Below, in pieces: positions 26,531 to 36,039 of a DNA stretch of 64,000 nucleotides. Positions within the stretch are counted from its first letter, which is position 1. Every line of letters begins with the position of its first letter. The position numbers and the translations under genes were made by a program. Below the pieces are notes generated by a model. That model was not told the origin of the DNA, did not search any database, and was given only the letters and a program-made list of their open reading frames with translations. Source of the stretch: Ktedonospora formicarum (lineage in GTDB: Bacteria; Chloroflexota; Ktedonobacteria; Ktedonobacterales; Ktedonobacteraceae); NCBI RefSeq assembly GCF_016587355.1, contig NZ_BNJF01000001.1, positions 558,001 through 622,000 of the forward strand, written 5' to 3'.

Positions 26531-27616
26531 ATGAGACATATGATGACAACGTTACATGCCGCACTTGTAACTCCACTCACAGGTCCACTGAGCTTGTATG
26601 GAAAAACCTGCGCTTCGGCACTCAACATATGGGCTAAAAAAGCTGCCATACTCCCCACGAACTTCTCAAGTGTCGCACTTGATGTATATGACTGCAGCAC
26701 AAATTTTCAGAAAGGGCTACAAGCAGCACTGACAAGCCAGCCAGATGTTTTATTTGGTCCGTACGGGAGCGGGCCAATGCTCAAGGTCGCATATTCCTGC
26801 ACACGACTCATCTGGAATCATAGTGGGGCCTCTTCGCGCCTGGCAAGACCCTCATTTCCACATGTTATCAATATTCTTTCGCCAGCTTCAACCTATTTTG
26901 CCAGTATTCTTCAGGCTATTACGTCTTTTGACCCGACCGCTAGAAGGGCCGTACTCCTTCACAGCACAACAGGATTCGGACAAGACGTAGCCAGGGGAAC
27001 ACAACAAGAGGCGGCTCTGCTTGGGTTGAATCTAACTACTGCGTACTTTTCACCCTCTCACGCTCTGGCAAGCATTGCGAACATTCCATCTGCTGATATA
27101 TTGCTCGTCGTGGGTAATTTTGCCGATGAACGCGCGGTTGCGCCTCTGCTGCGAAGCTCTAGGCGATGGCGATATATTGCGTTGGTGGGAGCAGGCGTGG
27201 ATGAAGTGCTAGAACCCCTCGGCGAGTTGCGAGAAGGGCTCATTGGACCCGCACAATGGGTCGCTCGTACCGCACTCTCTCCTGATGAGGGACCCGATGC
27301 TCAATGGTTCGCAAGTCAATATGCTCAAACAGAAGGAAGCGAGCCACCCTATGCCGCTGCTCAGGCATTCGCTTCTGGTATAGTCTACGCTCGTTGTCTC
27401 CGTGAGACCACGACTACTCGGGATGAAGATCTCCTGAGTACAGCCCAAAAGCTACAGTGCCGCACCCTCTTTGGAGAGTTTCAGCTTGATCCTATTTCTG
27501 GTTTACAGGTTGGACACCAGATGGCAGTTGTCCAGTGGCAACAAGGGCAGCGCCGTGTAATATGGCCTCCTGAGCAAGCAGAGCGGCCTCTAATGCCCTC
27601 CAATCCCCGCCAATAG
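26531..27616 (+). CDS. Periplasmic-binding-protein-like protein without signal peptide
   Basis: 361 residues. The sequence follows the type I periplasmic-binding fold of branched-chain amino-acid receptors: ALVTPLTGPLSLYGKTCASA at the start, PDVLFGPYGSG near 70-80, RRAVLLHSTTGFGQD near 137-151 and PPYAAAQAFASG near 274-285. There is no N-terminal signal or lipobox before the first beta strand, so it may be a cytoplasmic ligand sensor, or the true start may be elsewhere. No Shine-Dalgarno is visible near either nearby ATG (26531 or 26540). No permease gene is adjacent; the next operon is a different class of importer. Confidence 0.72.
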   Translation: MRHMMTTLHAALVTPLTGPLSLYGKTCASALNIWAKKAAILPTNFSSVALDVYDCSTNFQKGLQAALTSQPDVLFGPYGSGPMLKVAYSCTRLIWNHSGASSRLARPSFPHVINILSPASTYFASILQAITSFDPTARRAVLLHSTTGFGQDVARGTQQEAALLGLNLTTAYFSPSHALASIANIPSADILLVVGNFADERAVAPLLRSSRRWRYIALVGAGVDEVLEPLGELREGLIGPAQWVARTALSPDEGPDAQWFASQYAQTEGSEPPYAAAQAFASGIVYARCLRETTTTRDEDLLSTAQKLQCRTLFGEFQLDPISGLQVGHQMAVVQWQQGQRRVIWPPEQAERPLMPSNPRQ

Positions 27617-28066
27617 ACCTTCTATCCTGGATTTATGTATATTCCTCATCTTCTAACTATTATTTTGCTAATTCTTTGTCAACTATATAGATGAAATTCT
27701 TTTATATTTCCACTTTTTAAACATATTCATCAATCATATATACGCACATTATTTAAATCCTTTCTCCACCACTTACGCCTGTGAGATTGGTAGAGATTTT
27801 GACGTAGTTTCTACATGGTGGATGGAGTCTGTCCTGTTTCGAATGGTTTTCCTATCTATTTACCTCTTACCTCTTCAATAAATCTGGAAAACCATCGGGG
27901 CGACGGTGCGGCTACCACACTCTTTACCGTCCTAGTGTTCGAAGCTCTTTTAGGCGTCTTTTACATTCTCTTATTTAGCGGTGCATCTTCCAAATGAGAA
28001 GACAGTAGAAGCAGAACAACTCTACTCTCACGTCCAGATGCGCTGTGTAGTGCAAGGAGAAAAGGC
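27617..28066 (+). other. AT-rich intergenic region before the peptide transporter operon
   Basis: Bases 27620-27770 are clearly AT-richer than the neighbourhood. A 60-codon frame at 27815-27997 contains a hydrophobic stretch but has no ribosome site and was not called. The promoter for the transporter operon probably lies here, but the hexamers are ambiguous. Confidence 0.35.
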
Positions 28067-29758
28067 TTGAAACCTGGCAAACGGTCAGCTGTGATGCTAC
28101 TTAGCTTCTTGTGCTTGCTAGCAATGGTGCTAGCGGCATGCGGAGGTGATACACCTTCGACCAGTAAGGTGTCGGACGATAAGCAGATACTCCGCTATCC
28201 CGTCGTGGGCGATCCCGATGTCAACACCGTTGATCCCGCCCTGGTACAGGATACGGACTCGAACTTCCCGATCCAGAATATCTTCACGGGATTGGTAACA
28301 CTTGACGCAGGCCTACAGGTGAAACCTCAGCTCGCAGAGAGTTATCAGCAGTCCGATGGTGGTCTGACCTGGACCTTCAAACTAAAGAAGAATCTGACCT
28401 TCAGCAATGGCGATAAACTCACCTCTGAAGATGTCGTCTACAGTATCAACCGGGCCATTGATCCTGCGACAAAATCGAGTGTCGCTGGTTATCTCCAGCT
28501 CGTAAAGGGCTTTAAAGACTTCAACAGCGGCAAGGTCAAGACACTCATTGGCACCAGCCTGCTTGCTCCCGATCCAGAGACGGTAGTGATTAAGATCGGC
28601 CAGCCAGCCGCGTACTTCCTGCAAACGCTCTCGTATCCCACCTCCTATGTCGTCAATAAGAAACTCGTCGAGAAGTACAATACAAACTGGACAGATCATC
28701 TGGATGAGGGCGCGGGTTCCGGACCCTGGAAGGTCACGAAATATACTCATAACAAGGGTATAGATCTCGTGCGCAACGACTCTTACTACGGCTCCAAGCC
28801 TCAGATGAGCAAGCTTTCTATCATCTTCTACAAGGACCAGGACGCGATGTACCGGGCATTCCAGGCCCAGCAGCTTGACTTCACGCCCGTTCCATCGACG
28901 AATCTGGATCAGGAACGCGGCTCACAGGGATTCAAGGAAACACCAATCCTGACGATTCGCTATATCGCGATGAATTACCTGGTGAAACCCTTCGATAACA
29001 TCAAGATCCGTCAGGCGTTCGCCCTTGCCATCAACAAAGATTTGATCGTACAGAGTGCGATGAAGGGAGCCTTCACCCCTTCCAACCACGTCATTCCTCA
29101 AGGTATGCCGGGTTACAATGATAAGCTCACTGGGCCACTTGGTACCGATACCAAGGGCGACTCCGCCAAGGCCAAACAGCTCTTACAGGACGGAATGAAA
29201 GAGGCGGGATACGCCAATGTCGGTGCCCTGCCCCCCATCACTCTAACCTTCTATCCACGCAACCAGAACTTTAAGGATGCCCTTACCGCGATCTCACAGA
29301 TGTGGCAGAACACGCTTGGGGTCAAGGTCAATATTAATATCGTCACCCGGCCAAAACTGCTGGATCTGACGACCGCGACCAAGAATAACGGCTCACTTAT
29401 GATGTGGCAGGCTGGTTGGAATGCCGACTATCCCGATCCTCAGGACTGGCTAACCCTCTTCTTCGATAAAGGCCAGGACTACAACCAGTCCAACTACGGT
29501 CAGAATAGCTCGACAGCCTCCAGCGCCCAGTTAGAAGTCCAGAAGACCTTGGAAGCTGCCGACCAGGAACAGGACAAAACCAAGCGCATGCAGCTCTACA
29601 ACGACGCAGAGCAGAAAGCTATCAATGACGTCGCCTGGCTCCCCCTCTGGCAGGAAAAGGTTCAATATCTGGTTAGACCCGGTGTGGCGAATCTTTCCCT
29701 CAACTCACAGCAGTTGATCCCGCCTGACGACTGGAGCAAGATCTATATCACGCAGTAA
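28067..29758 (+). CDS. Peptide ABC transporter substrate-binding lipoprotein (SBP_bac_5, OppA/DppA type)
   Basis: 563 residues with a TTG start at 28067, supported by AAGGAG seven bases upstream. The lipoprotein signal is basic, then hydrophobic, with lipobox VLAAC ahead of GGDTPST, so Cys25 is the likely lipid anchor. The SBP_bac_5 domain fills the rest, including LTFSNGDKLTSEDVVYSINR (about 105-124) and IRQAFALAINKDLIVQSAM (about 314-332). It delivers oligopeptides or other substrates to the permeases encoded next. A 13-bp hairpin after its stop may raise its level over the permeases. Confidence 0.94.
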   Translation: MKPGKRSAVMLLSFLCLLAMVLAACGGDTPSTSKVSDDKQILRYPVVGDPDVNTVDPALVQDTDSNFPIQNIFTGLVTLDAGLQVKPQLAESYQQSDGGLTWTFKLKKNLTFSNGDKLTSEDVVYSINRAIDPATKSSVAGYLQLVKGFKDFNSGKVKTLIGTSLLAPDPETVVIKIGQPAAYFLQTLSYPTSYVVNKKLVEKYNTNWTDHLDEGAGSGPWKVTKYTHNKGIDLVRNDSYYGSKPQMSKLSIIFYKDQDAMYRAFQAQQLDFTPVPSTNLDQERGSQGFKETPILTIRYIAMNYLVKPFDNIKIRQAFALAINKDLIVQSAMKGAFTPSNHVIPQGMPGYNDKLTGPLGTDTKGDSAKAKQLLQDGMKEAGYANVGALPPITLTFYPRNQNFKDALTAISQMWQNTLGVKVNINIVTRPKLLDLTTATKNNGSLMMWQAGWNADYPDPQDWLTLFFDKGQDYNQSNYGQNSSTASSAQLEVQKTLEAADQEQDKTKRMQLYNDAEQKAINDVAWLPLWQEKVQYLVRPGVANLSLNSQQLIPPDDWSKIYITQ

Positions 29759-29777
29759 CGCGTTCTTCTTATCCGGT

Positions 29778-29815
29778 CCTCGTACCATTCTGGATTGTCC
29801 ATGAATGGTACGAGG
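29778..29815 (+). promoter_or_regulatory. 13-bp hairpin between binding protein and permease genes
   Basis: CCTCGTACCATTC (29778-29790) pairs exactly with 29803-29815 around a 12-base loop. Hairpins at this place in importer operons often protect or attenuate RNA so that more binding protein than permease is made. Confidence 0.6.
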
Positions 29816-29971
29816 AACCAGATCAGGCACCTAATACTGCGTACGAGCCCCCCATTGCAGCGCCCGTACACATCTCGGGGGCGCACTGCCCACACGGCAA
29901 ATCCTCGCGATGGGACAATGTTGACACTCTCAATCGACGCGCCCGAGATTTCTGGTACGAGGTATGCAACA

Positions 29972-30931
29972 ATGTTTCGCTTTCTCTTGAAACGGCTGCT
30001 AGGTCTCCTCTTCGTTGTGATTGGCGTCACGTTTATTACCTTCCTCATGGGACACTTCGCGCCCGGAGATCCCATTCGCGTCCTGCTTGGCGATCACCCC
30101 AACGCGGCGCTGGAGGCTCAGCTTAAACATCAATATGGCCTGGATCTACCCTGGTATCAACAATATATCAGCTATATGAGCCATCTCGTTCGACTCGATT
30201 TTGGCCTCTCCTTTCGTACAATCAACCGGCCTGTATGGGATATTCTGAAGGATGGCGTCCCCGTCTCGTTGGAATTGGCGCTATGGGGCCTTTTTCTGCA
30301 ATTAGTTATTGGTATCCCCCTGGGTATCGCCTCCGCGTTACGAGCCAACACATGGGTAGATACCTTCAATATGGGGCTGGCTCTGGTCCTCTACGCCATT
30401 CCCGTCTTTATTTTTGGGGTTCTCTTCCAATTGCTAATTATCTGGATGGATAAAACGCTGGGGATGCGCTGGCCAGTAACACAGTGGGGCACGCCCTGGC
30501 AATATAGCTGGCAGGATGTTCAGTACAAACTCGCTCCCATCCTTGTCTATACAGCGGCAGGCATGGCCTACTATGCGCGCCTGGCTCGCACCAGCATGCT
30601 AGAGGTATTGCGGCAAGACTATATCAAGACCGCGCGAGCCAAAGGTATGATCGAGCAAGTCGTGGTTTATCGCCACGCCTTTCGAAATGCCCTGATCCCT
30701 CTGGTGACCGTCATTGGTGTCTCGGTTGGCTTCCTGGTCACAGGGGCCTTTTTCACGGAGAAGATTTTCAACTTACCAGGTGTAGCGAACCTGACATTGG
30801 AGGCCATCGACTCGCTGGACTATCCTGTTCTTCAGGCCACCACCGTTATGTTAGCGTGTAGTGTCGTCTTAGGCAATCTGGTCTCCGACCTGCTCTATAC
30901 GCTGGTTGATCCGCGCATTAAGGCTGAATAG
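29972..30931 (+). CDS. Peptide ABC transporter permease (DppB/OppB type)
   Basis: 319 residues from the ATG at 29972, where the usual start MFRFLLKRLLGLLFVVIGVT begins; GAGG lies nine bases upstream. Six membrane segments are expected. The N-terminal FAPGDPI motif and the EAA loop (EVLRQDYIKTARAKGM, about 211-226) are typical of BPD_transp_1 permeases of the DppB class, and the C terminus YTLVDPRIK is characteristic. It is second in a three-gene operon; the ATPase genes are not in this window. Confidence 0.94.
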   Translation: MFRFLLKRLLGLLFVVIGVTFITFLMGHFAPGDPIRVLLGDHPNAALEAQLKHQYGLDLPWYQQYISYMSHLVRLDFGLSFRTINRPVWDILKDGVPVSLELALWGLFLQLVIGIPLGIASALRANTWVDTFNMGLALVLYAIPVFIFGVLFQLLIIWMDKTLGMRWPVTQWGTPWQYSWQDVQYKLAPILVYTAAGMAYYARLARTSMLEVLRQDYIKTARAKGMIEQVVVYRHAFRNALIPLVTVIGVSVGFLVTGAFFTEKIFNLPGVANLTLEAIDSLDYPVLQATTVMLACSVVLGNLVSDLLYTLVDPRIKAE

Positions 30932-30946
30932 AAAGGGGGGGCGCTC

Positions 30947-32140
30947 ATGGATACTCAGGATAATCCTGGCACTCAAGAAGAGAAGACAACACAGCATCAA
31001 GCAGAGGCAACACAGGCTGAAGAGACACGCGCAGATGTGCTCACTTCTGATGAACAGACAGTTGACGAGGGGCCAACCCAGGAGACAGAAGCCGAGGCAC
31101 CCGCGCATCTGCCACCTATCGAACTGCCAGAGAGTGGAGAAATCGTCGCGACGGATGGGGCATCTCTCCCTACGCCAATGCCCAAACCACCAACACCTCT
31201 GCAAGACTCCCTTCGACGCTTACGCCGCGATAAAAGAGCAATGATCAGCCTGGGCATAATTCTCTTTTTTGTGCTCATCGCCATCATCGGGCCATCTATC
31301 TACCAGCATATCGGAGGTGAGTATAATAGCCCCATCAATGGTAAAGTTTCGCCCGATGTCTACCATAGCTTCTCACACCAGGAACTCAATCGTCTGGATG
31401 AAGGGCCATCTTCTCAATACTGGCTGGGGACTGATCGCATTGGTCAGGATCTCCTGGCGCGCCTTATGCAAGGCTTGCTGATCTCGATTCTAGTCGCAGT
31501 CCTGGTAGAGGTTGTTAACATCATTCTCGGTATCCTGATTGGCGTCATTGCGGGCTACTACGGAGGATGGGTCGACACCCTACTGGCCCGGTTCGCGGAC
31601 CTCATGTTCGCCTTTCCCGGTCTGCTCTTTGTCATCCTGCTCACTGGCATATTTGGCGCGCAGGCCAACGTTACGCTCTCTCATATCCCTATCCTGGGAC
31701 CCAATGGGAACGCGCGTCTGATTCTGGTCGCGATGGCTCTGGCGCTCACATCCTGGCCTCTCATGGCGCGCTATGTGCGCGGGCAAACGCTACAAATTAA
31801 GCAGCAGCAATTCGTTGAGGCCGCCCGCACCACTGGCTCCAGCGATCTGAGCATCATCCTGCGCCACATCATCCCCAACCTGTTCAGCGTCGTAATTATT
31901 GCCTCTACTCTCAACCTCTCCAACACCATTATCAGTGAGGCAGGTATCAGCCTGCTCGGTCTGGGAGTACAACCTCCGGGATCAAGCATTGGTCTGATGA
32001 TCTCGGATGGTGCCACACTCCTGAGCACCCACCCCTGGGAGGCCCTCCTTCCCTCTGGAGTTCTCGCGGCTATTGTGCTCGCATTCTCTTTCCTTGGAGA
32101 TGGTCTCCGCGACGCCTTCGATCCCCGCTCAAAGGATTAA
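30947..32140 (+). CDS. Peptide ABC transporter permease (DppC/OppC type) with long acidic N-terminal extension
   Basis: 397 residues. The first ~85 residues are rich in Glu, Thr, Pro and Gln and look disordered; usual DppC proteins are nearer 300 residues. Membrane and family motifs start at LQDSLRRLRRDKRAMISLGI, followed by YWLGTDRIGQDLLARLMQGL, the EAA loop QQQFVEAARTTGSSDLSIIL, and the end GDGLRDAFDPR. A G-rich run before the ATG serves as ribosome site. It lies 15 bases behind the other permease. A long hairpin ends the operon. Confidence 0.94.
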   Translation: MDTQDNPGTQEEKTTQHQAEATQAEETRADVLTSDEQTVDEGPTQETEAEAPAHLPPIELPESGEIVATDGASLPTPMPKPPTPLQDSLRRLRRDKRAMISLGIILFFVLIAIIGPSIYQHIGGEYNSPINGKVSPDVYHSFSHQELNRLDEGPSSQYWLGTDRIGQDLLARLMQGLLISILVAVLVEVVNIILGILIGVIAGYYGGWVDTLLARFADLMFAFPGLLFVILLTGIFGAQANVTLSHIPILGPNGNARLILVAMALALTSWPLMARYVRGQTLQIKQQQFVEAARTTGSSDLSIILRHIIPNLFSVVIIASTLNLSNTIISEAGISLLGLGVQPPGSSIGLMISDGATLLSTHPWEALLPSGVLAAIVLAFSFLGDGLRDAFDPRSKD

Positions 32141-32185
32141 AGAGAGCGGTCAGCAGCCACGCAGAGAAGACCTTTTCACTGAAGT

Positions 32186-32237
32186 CCAATAAAGAAGCGG
32201 TCGTTATCGTTGTAGATAACGGTCGCTTCTTTATTGG
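32186..32237. terminator. 23-bp hairpin at the end of the transporter operon
   Basis: Arms at 32186-32208 and 32215-32237 pair over 23 positions apart from a 2-base internal mismatch, with a 6-base loop. Confidence 0.85.
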
Positions 32238-32338
32238 ATAACGTCCAATTCGCGGACTCTGTAAGATAAGAGAAGAACTTGAAGGAGGCATCTCCACATA
32301 CTTTGAGAGAAATAAAAGCTGCACCCCTTTGCCAGACC

Positions 32339-32368
32339 TTGACAAATCGACACTAGCAGCGGTATATT
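32339..32368 (+). promoter_or_regulatory. copA promoter
   Basis: TTGACA (32339-32344), an 18-base spacer and TATATT (32363-32368), about 60 bases before the copA start. Confidence 0.75.
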
Positions 32369-32371
32369 ACC

Positions 32372-32394
32372 CATACCCCCTCGGTAGGGGTATG
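32372..32394 (+). promoter_or_regulatory. CsoR-like copper operator
   Basis: The inverted repeat CATACCCC (32372-32379) / GGGGTATG (32387-32394) sits directly after the -10 box. The arrangement TACCC..GGGGTA resembles known CsoR operators of copper-efflux genes. No csoR or copZ gene is found in the window. Confidence 0.65.
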
Positions 32395-32425
32395 AGGATA
32401 CGGTACAGCGGCAAAGGACTGTAAT

Positions 32426-34927
32426 ATGACGATAGAGACAAATTCCTCTCTACAGAGAGGTTCAGATATGATACAAGAGCCACAGAACGCGATGTTTGCG
32501 ATAGAAGGGATGACTTGCGCCTCTTGCGCTATGCGCATTGAGAAGGGACTCAATAAAGTTCCAGGCGTCACTGATGTGTCAGTCAATCTAGCAACTGAGC
32601 GGGCAAATGTCAGCTATAATCCAACGGAGACCCAGGTAGAAAAGCTGGTCGCGAAGGTTGATGCCATCGGCTACAAGGCGATCCCGCTTGCACCTCCTGA
32701 GCCCCAGGAACAGGCACCCACCTCCGGCGAGGTAGAGGTGCTCCTGGACCTGGAAGGGATGACTTGTGCTTCCTGCGCTATGCGCATCGAGAAGGGGCTC
32801 AAGAAAGTTCCAGGCGTGCTAGAAGCCTCGGTCAACCTGGCGACTGAGCAAGCAACGGTCAGCTATGATCCAACTCAGACAGACATAGCGAAGATGACCG
32901 CAAAGGTTGATGCTATCGGCTATAAGGCAACCCCTCAAACACGGGCAATATCCGAGCAAACTTCGACGACAAGCTCTAATCTCGCTGAGACAGCGTCACC
33001 CTCCCCGGCGGATGCCCAACGCCAGCGTCGGCAGGCAGAATTAGCGCGCAAGCGAACTCTACTCATCCTGAGTATTATCCTCTCAGTACCAGTAGTAATA
33101 CTCAATATGTTCTTCATGAACCGCTTTCCAGGAGAGAATCTCTTGTTGCTGATCCTGACCACACCGATCTGGGCCGTGGTTGGCTGGGAGTTCCATCGGA
33201 CCGCGCTCAAAACAGCACGGCATTTTGGGGCGAACATGGACACCTTGATCTCGCTGGGATCAACCGCTGCCTACCTCATGAGTGTGGTCGCGACCTTTTT
33301 CCCCCAGACAGTTGGTGCCATCACCTTCTATGACACAGCAGCCTTGATTATCACGCTCATCTTCTTGGGCAAGTACCTGGAAACTCGCGCTAAGGGGCAA
33401 ACCAATGAGGCTATTCAGAAATTGATGGGCCTCCAGGCACGCACAGCCCATGTAGTGCGCGCCGGACAAGAGCTAGAACTACCCATTGAACAGGTTCATG
33501 TTGGTGATGAACTGATCGTGCGACCCGGCGAAAAGATTCCCGTTGATGGTATCGTCCTTACTGGTCGCTCTTCGGTGGATGAGGCAATGATTACTGGTGA
33601 AAGCCTCCCCGTAGAAAAGAGCGAAAGCGATACCTTGATTGGCGCAACTATCAACCAGCGTGGACTCCTACATATGCGGGCGACCAAAGTAGGAGCCGAT
33701 ACTGTCCTGGCAAGCATCATTCGTCTTGTAGAGCAGGCGCAGGGATCGAAAGCGCCCATTCAGCGCCTGGCGGATACCATCTCAGGCATTTTTGTACCAG
33801 TGGTCTTAGTAATTGGAGCCCTGACCTTTATTGGCTGGTCAATCGCTGGCAATCTGAGCATCACGCCGACTCAGCCAGACATGGGACAGGCTATGACAGC
33901 GAGCAATCCATGGGTCATAGCTCTTGTCGCGGCAATCACGGTTCTTGTCGTGGCCTGCCCTTGCGCGCTGGGTCTGGCGACACCTACCGCTATTATGGTA
34001 GGGACAGGCAAGGGCGCGGAGCAGGGCATTTTGATCAAGGGAGGCGAGAGTCTGGAGCGCATTCAAGCCGTGCGCGCCGTACTGCTCGATAAAACTGGAA
34101 CTATTACTAAAGGGAAACCTGAATTGACGGATGTTTTCGCATTACCAGGAACTGATGCAGATACAATGTTACGAATGGTAGCGAGGGCCGAGCAAGGGTC
34201 TGAGCATCCTCTCGCGACCGCCATTATTGAGGGTGCGAAGGTCAGAGGTTTGACCTGGAAAGGGTCACCTGAAGCCTTCACAGCGCTAGCAGGGCGTGGG
34301 TTGGAGGCAACGGTGGAAGGGCATCAAGTTCTGGTTGGAACGCGTGGCCTCATGCAAATGCACCACCTGGATAGCGCTCCACTACATGATCGCCTGGAAC
34401 AATTAGAGGAGCAAGGCAAAACCGCAATGCTCATTGCTCTAGATCAGCAAGTCGTTGGGCTGGTCGCGGTCGCGGATACCATTAAGGTCGGCTCACGCGA
34501 AGCCATCGCAAGCTTACAAGCGCAGGGCTTACAGGTGTGGATGATTACGGGAGACAATCAGCGTACCGCGCAGGCCATTGCCTCCCAGGTTGGCATACCA
34601 TCAACACATATTCTGGCGGAAGTGCTTCCAGAAGATAAAGCCAATCAGGTCAAACGCCTTCAAGCTCAAGGGCTGGTCGTAGCATTCGCGGGTGATGGCA
34701 TCAACGACGCCCCTGCCCTGGTACAGGCGGATGCGGGTATCGCGATGGGAACAGGCACGGATATCGCGATGGAAGCCTCTGATATTACCCTGGTCAAGGG
34801 CAATTTGAGAAGTGTGGCAACTGCTCTGGCGCTCTCACGGGCGACGCTACGCACCATCAAGCAGAATCTCTTCTGGGCTTTTGCTTACAATATCATTCTG
34901 ATACCCGCTGCCATTCTCTCCCCTTGA
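32426..34927 (+). CDS. copA: Copper-translocating P-type ATPase CopA, frameshifted near the C terminus
   Basis: 833 residues in the uninterrupted frame. Two heavy-metal-binding domains each carry [15 protein letters not shown] (about 29-43 and 111-125), then eight membrane helices with the CPC metal motif [14 protein letters not shown], the phosphorylation site [15 protein letters not shown] motif GSEHPLATA and hinge [14 protein letters not shown]. It exports Cu(I). AAAGGA precedes the first ATG; a second ATG at 32468 also has GAGAGG. The frame stops at TGA 34925, inside the last helices. The missing conserved end continues in the -1 frame to 35034, so one base is lost in CTCCCCTTG. Confidence 0.93.
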   Translation: MTIETNSSLQRGSDMIQEPQNAMFAIEGMTCASCAMRIEKGLNKVPGVTDVSVNLATERANVSYNPTETQVEKLVAKVDAIGYKAIPLAPPEPQEQAPTSGEVEVLLDLEGMTCASCAMRIEKGLKKVPGVLEASVNLATEQATVSYDPTQTDIAKMTAKVDAIGYKATPQTRAISEQTSTTSSNLAETASPSPADAQRQRRQAELARKRTLLILSIILSVPVVILNMFFMNRFPGENLLLLILTTPIWAVVGWEFHRTALKTARHFGANMDTLISLGSTAAYLMSVVATFFPQTVGAITFYDTAALIITLIFLGKYLETRAKGQTNEAIQKLMGLQARTAHVVRAGQELELPIEQVHVGDELIVRPGEKIPVDGIVLTGRSSVDEAMITGESLPVEKSESDTLIGATINQRGLLHMRATKVGADTVLASIIRLVEQAQGSKAPIQRLADTISGIFVPVVLVIGALTFIGWSIAGNLSITPTQPDMGQAMTASNPWVIALVAAITVLVVACPCALGLATPTAIMVGTGKGAEQGILIKGGESLERIQAVRAVLLDKTGTITKGKPELTDVFALPGTDADTMLRMVARAEQGSEHPLATAIIEGAKVRGLTWKGSPEAFTALAGRGLEATVEGHQVLVGTRGLMQMHHLDSAPLHDRLEQLEEQGKTAMLIALDQQVVGLVAVADTIKVGSREAIASLQAQGLQVWMITGDNQRTAQAIASQVGIPSTHILAEVLPEDKANQVKRLQAQGLVVAFAGDGINDAPALVQADAGIAMGTGTDIAMEASDITLVKGNLRSVATALALSRATLRTIKQNLFWAFAYNIILIPAAILSP

Positions 34928-35034
34928 TCCCTTTCCTGCAAGAGAACGCACCAATCTTTGCAGCAGCGGCGATGGCCCTCTCTTCGGTAACTGTAGTCAG
35001 TAATTCATTGCGTCTACGACGCTTTGGCAAGTAA
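34921..35034 (+). other. copA: Displaced C-terminal coding segment of copA
   Basis: In the -1 frame the sequence reads 36 codons from TTG 34924 to TAA 35032-35034, containing AAAAMALSSVTVVSNSLRLR, the normal final helix and tail of CopA proteins. A 27-bp terminator begins two bases after this TAA, which supports it as the ancestral end of the gene. Confidence 0.85.
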
Positions 35035-35036
35035 TG

Positions 35037-35093
35037 TTTCCGGTATGAGCTCACAGTTACTGTAGGACAGTAACTGTGAGCTCATACCGGAAA
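35037..35093. terminator. Perfect 27-bp hairpin after copA
   Basis: Arms at 35037-35063 and 35067-35093 match perfectly over 27 bases with a 3-base loop. Confidence 0.9.
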
Positions 35094-35146
35094 GACTGGG
35101 ATCGGTCTTCCCTCTTCCTCCCGGCTAGATATGAATGATCATTTCG

Positions 35147-35767
35147 TTATGACTTCATTCGCCCTACTTGATAACAGGCAAGGATGTTCCCGGAGCCCTG
35201 CCAGGTGCGTGTGGCAAGGAGTTTGAGAGGTACTGGCGGACGACCTGTGAACAATGGTGTCCCTTCACCCGCGATCACTGGAAAGATCGTGAGGTGCAAT
35301 TCATCGACGAGATCATGCAGAAGTAGGTCGTTCCAGAGCATACGGCTCACAAACGAGAAGATGTCTCTGCCGGGCTGCTGTTTGAGGGCAGCAATCGCTT
35401 CGTACACCTCCGCCCCTCTGACGATACGCGTTGTCTCTTCCCAGGGAGCTAAGTCCTCATGGGTGATGGTATCCGAAACCACGATTTTCTTGACAGACTT
35501 CATCAACTCAGCAAATTCTCTTCTGATCGCAGTTGCATTCGGGTCCTGCGGAACCCCTGCCCAATACGTCTTGTTGCCCAAAAATGACGTGCGCCCACTC
35601 AGGAGCAAGGTATCAGCGGCCCGCAACCGTTCAGTATTATATTCATCGAAATGCTGATCCCCTGAATAGTCTTCATGGAAATAGTCGAAGAAGGTATCAA
35701 GATTCCTCTCTTTCCCTTCATAATAGCCATCCAATGACACCAGGTTACTGACAATGAGTTTACGCAT
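35147..35767 (-). CDS. Dihydrofolate reductase / RibD C-terminal domain family protein
   Basis: 206 residues from the ATG at 35767, where the family start [18 protein letters not shown] begins and GGAAGGAG lies six bases upstream. A second possible start at 35791 has AAAGG upstream. DHFR-like motifs include LLLSGRTSF near 62-70, KKIVVSDTI near 99-107 and [20 protein letters not shown] near 160-179. Such stand-alone proteins are reductases of uncertain substrate. The ribosome site and start codon lie inside a 22-bp inverted repeat, so expression may be controlled by RNA folding. Confidence 0.9.
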   Translation of the reverse strand: MRKLIVSNLVSLDGYYEGKERNLDTFFDYFHEDYSGDQHFDEYNTERLRAADTLLLSGRTSFLGNKTYWAGVPQDPNATAIRREFAELMKSVKKIVVSDTITHEDLAPWEETTRIVRGAEVYEAIAALKQQPGRDIFSFVSRMLWNDLLLHDLVDELHLTIFPVIAGEGTPLFTGRPPVPLKLLATRTWQGSGNILACYQVGRMKS

Positions 35768-35839
35768 GCGACACTCCTTCCATATGCTCATCAAACGCCT
35801 TTCTCCATCATGCTAGGATATGGAAGGAGTGTCGCATGC
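35764..35839 (-). promoter_or_regulatory. 22-bp inverted repeat enclosing the ribosome site of the RibD-like gene
   Basis: Arms at 35764-35785 and 35818-35839 are perfect complements with a 32-base loop. In the minus-strand RNA the second arm holds GGAAGGAG and the ATG at 35767, so both would be buried in the stem. The loop exposes a different AAAGG followed after six bases by the in-frame ATG at 35791. Confidence 0.8.
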
Positions 35840-36039
35840 TTCATTGAGAAAAACTTCTTCAATCTTGCTTTTTCCCACAATCGGGCATATTATTGCCCAA
35901 TTGAAGCCATCTCGGTCATGTCTGTTCTGGCATACAGACTGCAATGAATGCCAGAGTAAATGATGTCACATAGACTTATCTGTCATTATTTTAAGATGCT
36001 GGAATATTCCATCCTGAAAACTCACTCACTTTTTCTGGG

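Noticed and set aside
27815..27997. 60-codon frame with a hydrophobic stretch before the transporter operon
   Set aside because: No ribosome site, no recognisable family, and located in an AT-rich gap where chance frames are common.
34900..34930. Programmed ribosomal frameshift in copA
   Set aside because: Known copA frameshifting occurs near the N-terminal domain, and the CTCCCCTTGA context does not let both tRNAs re-pair well in the -1 frame; a one-base deletion is simpler.
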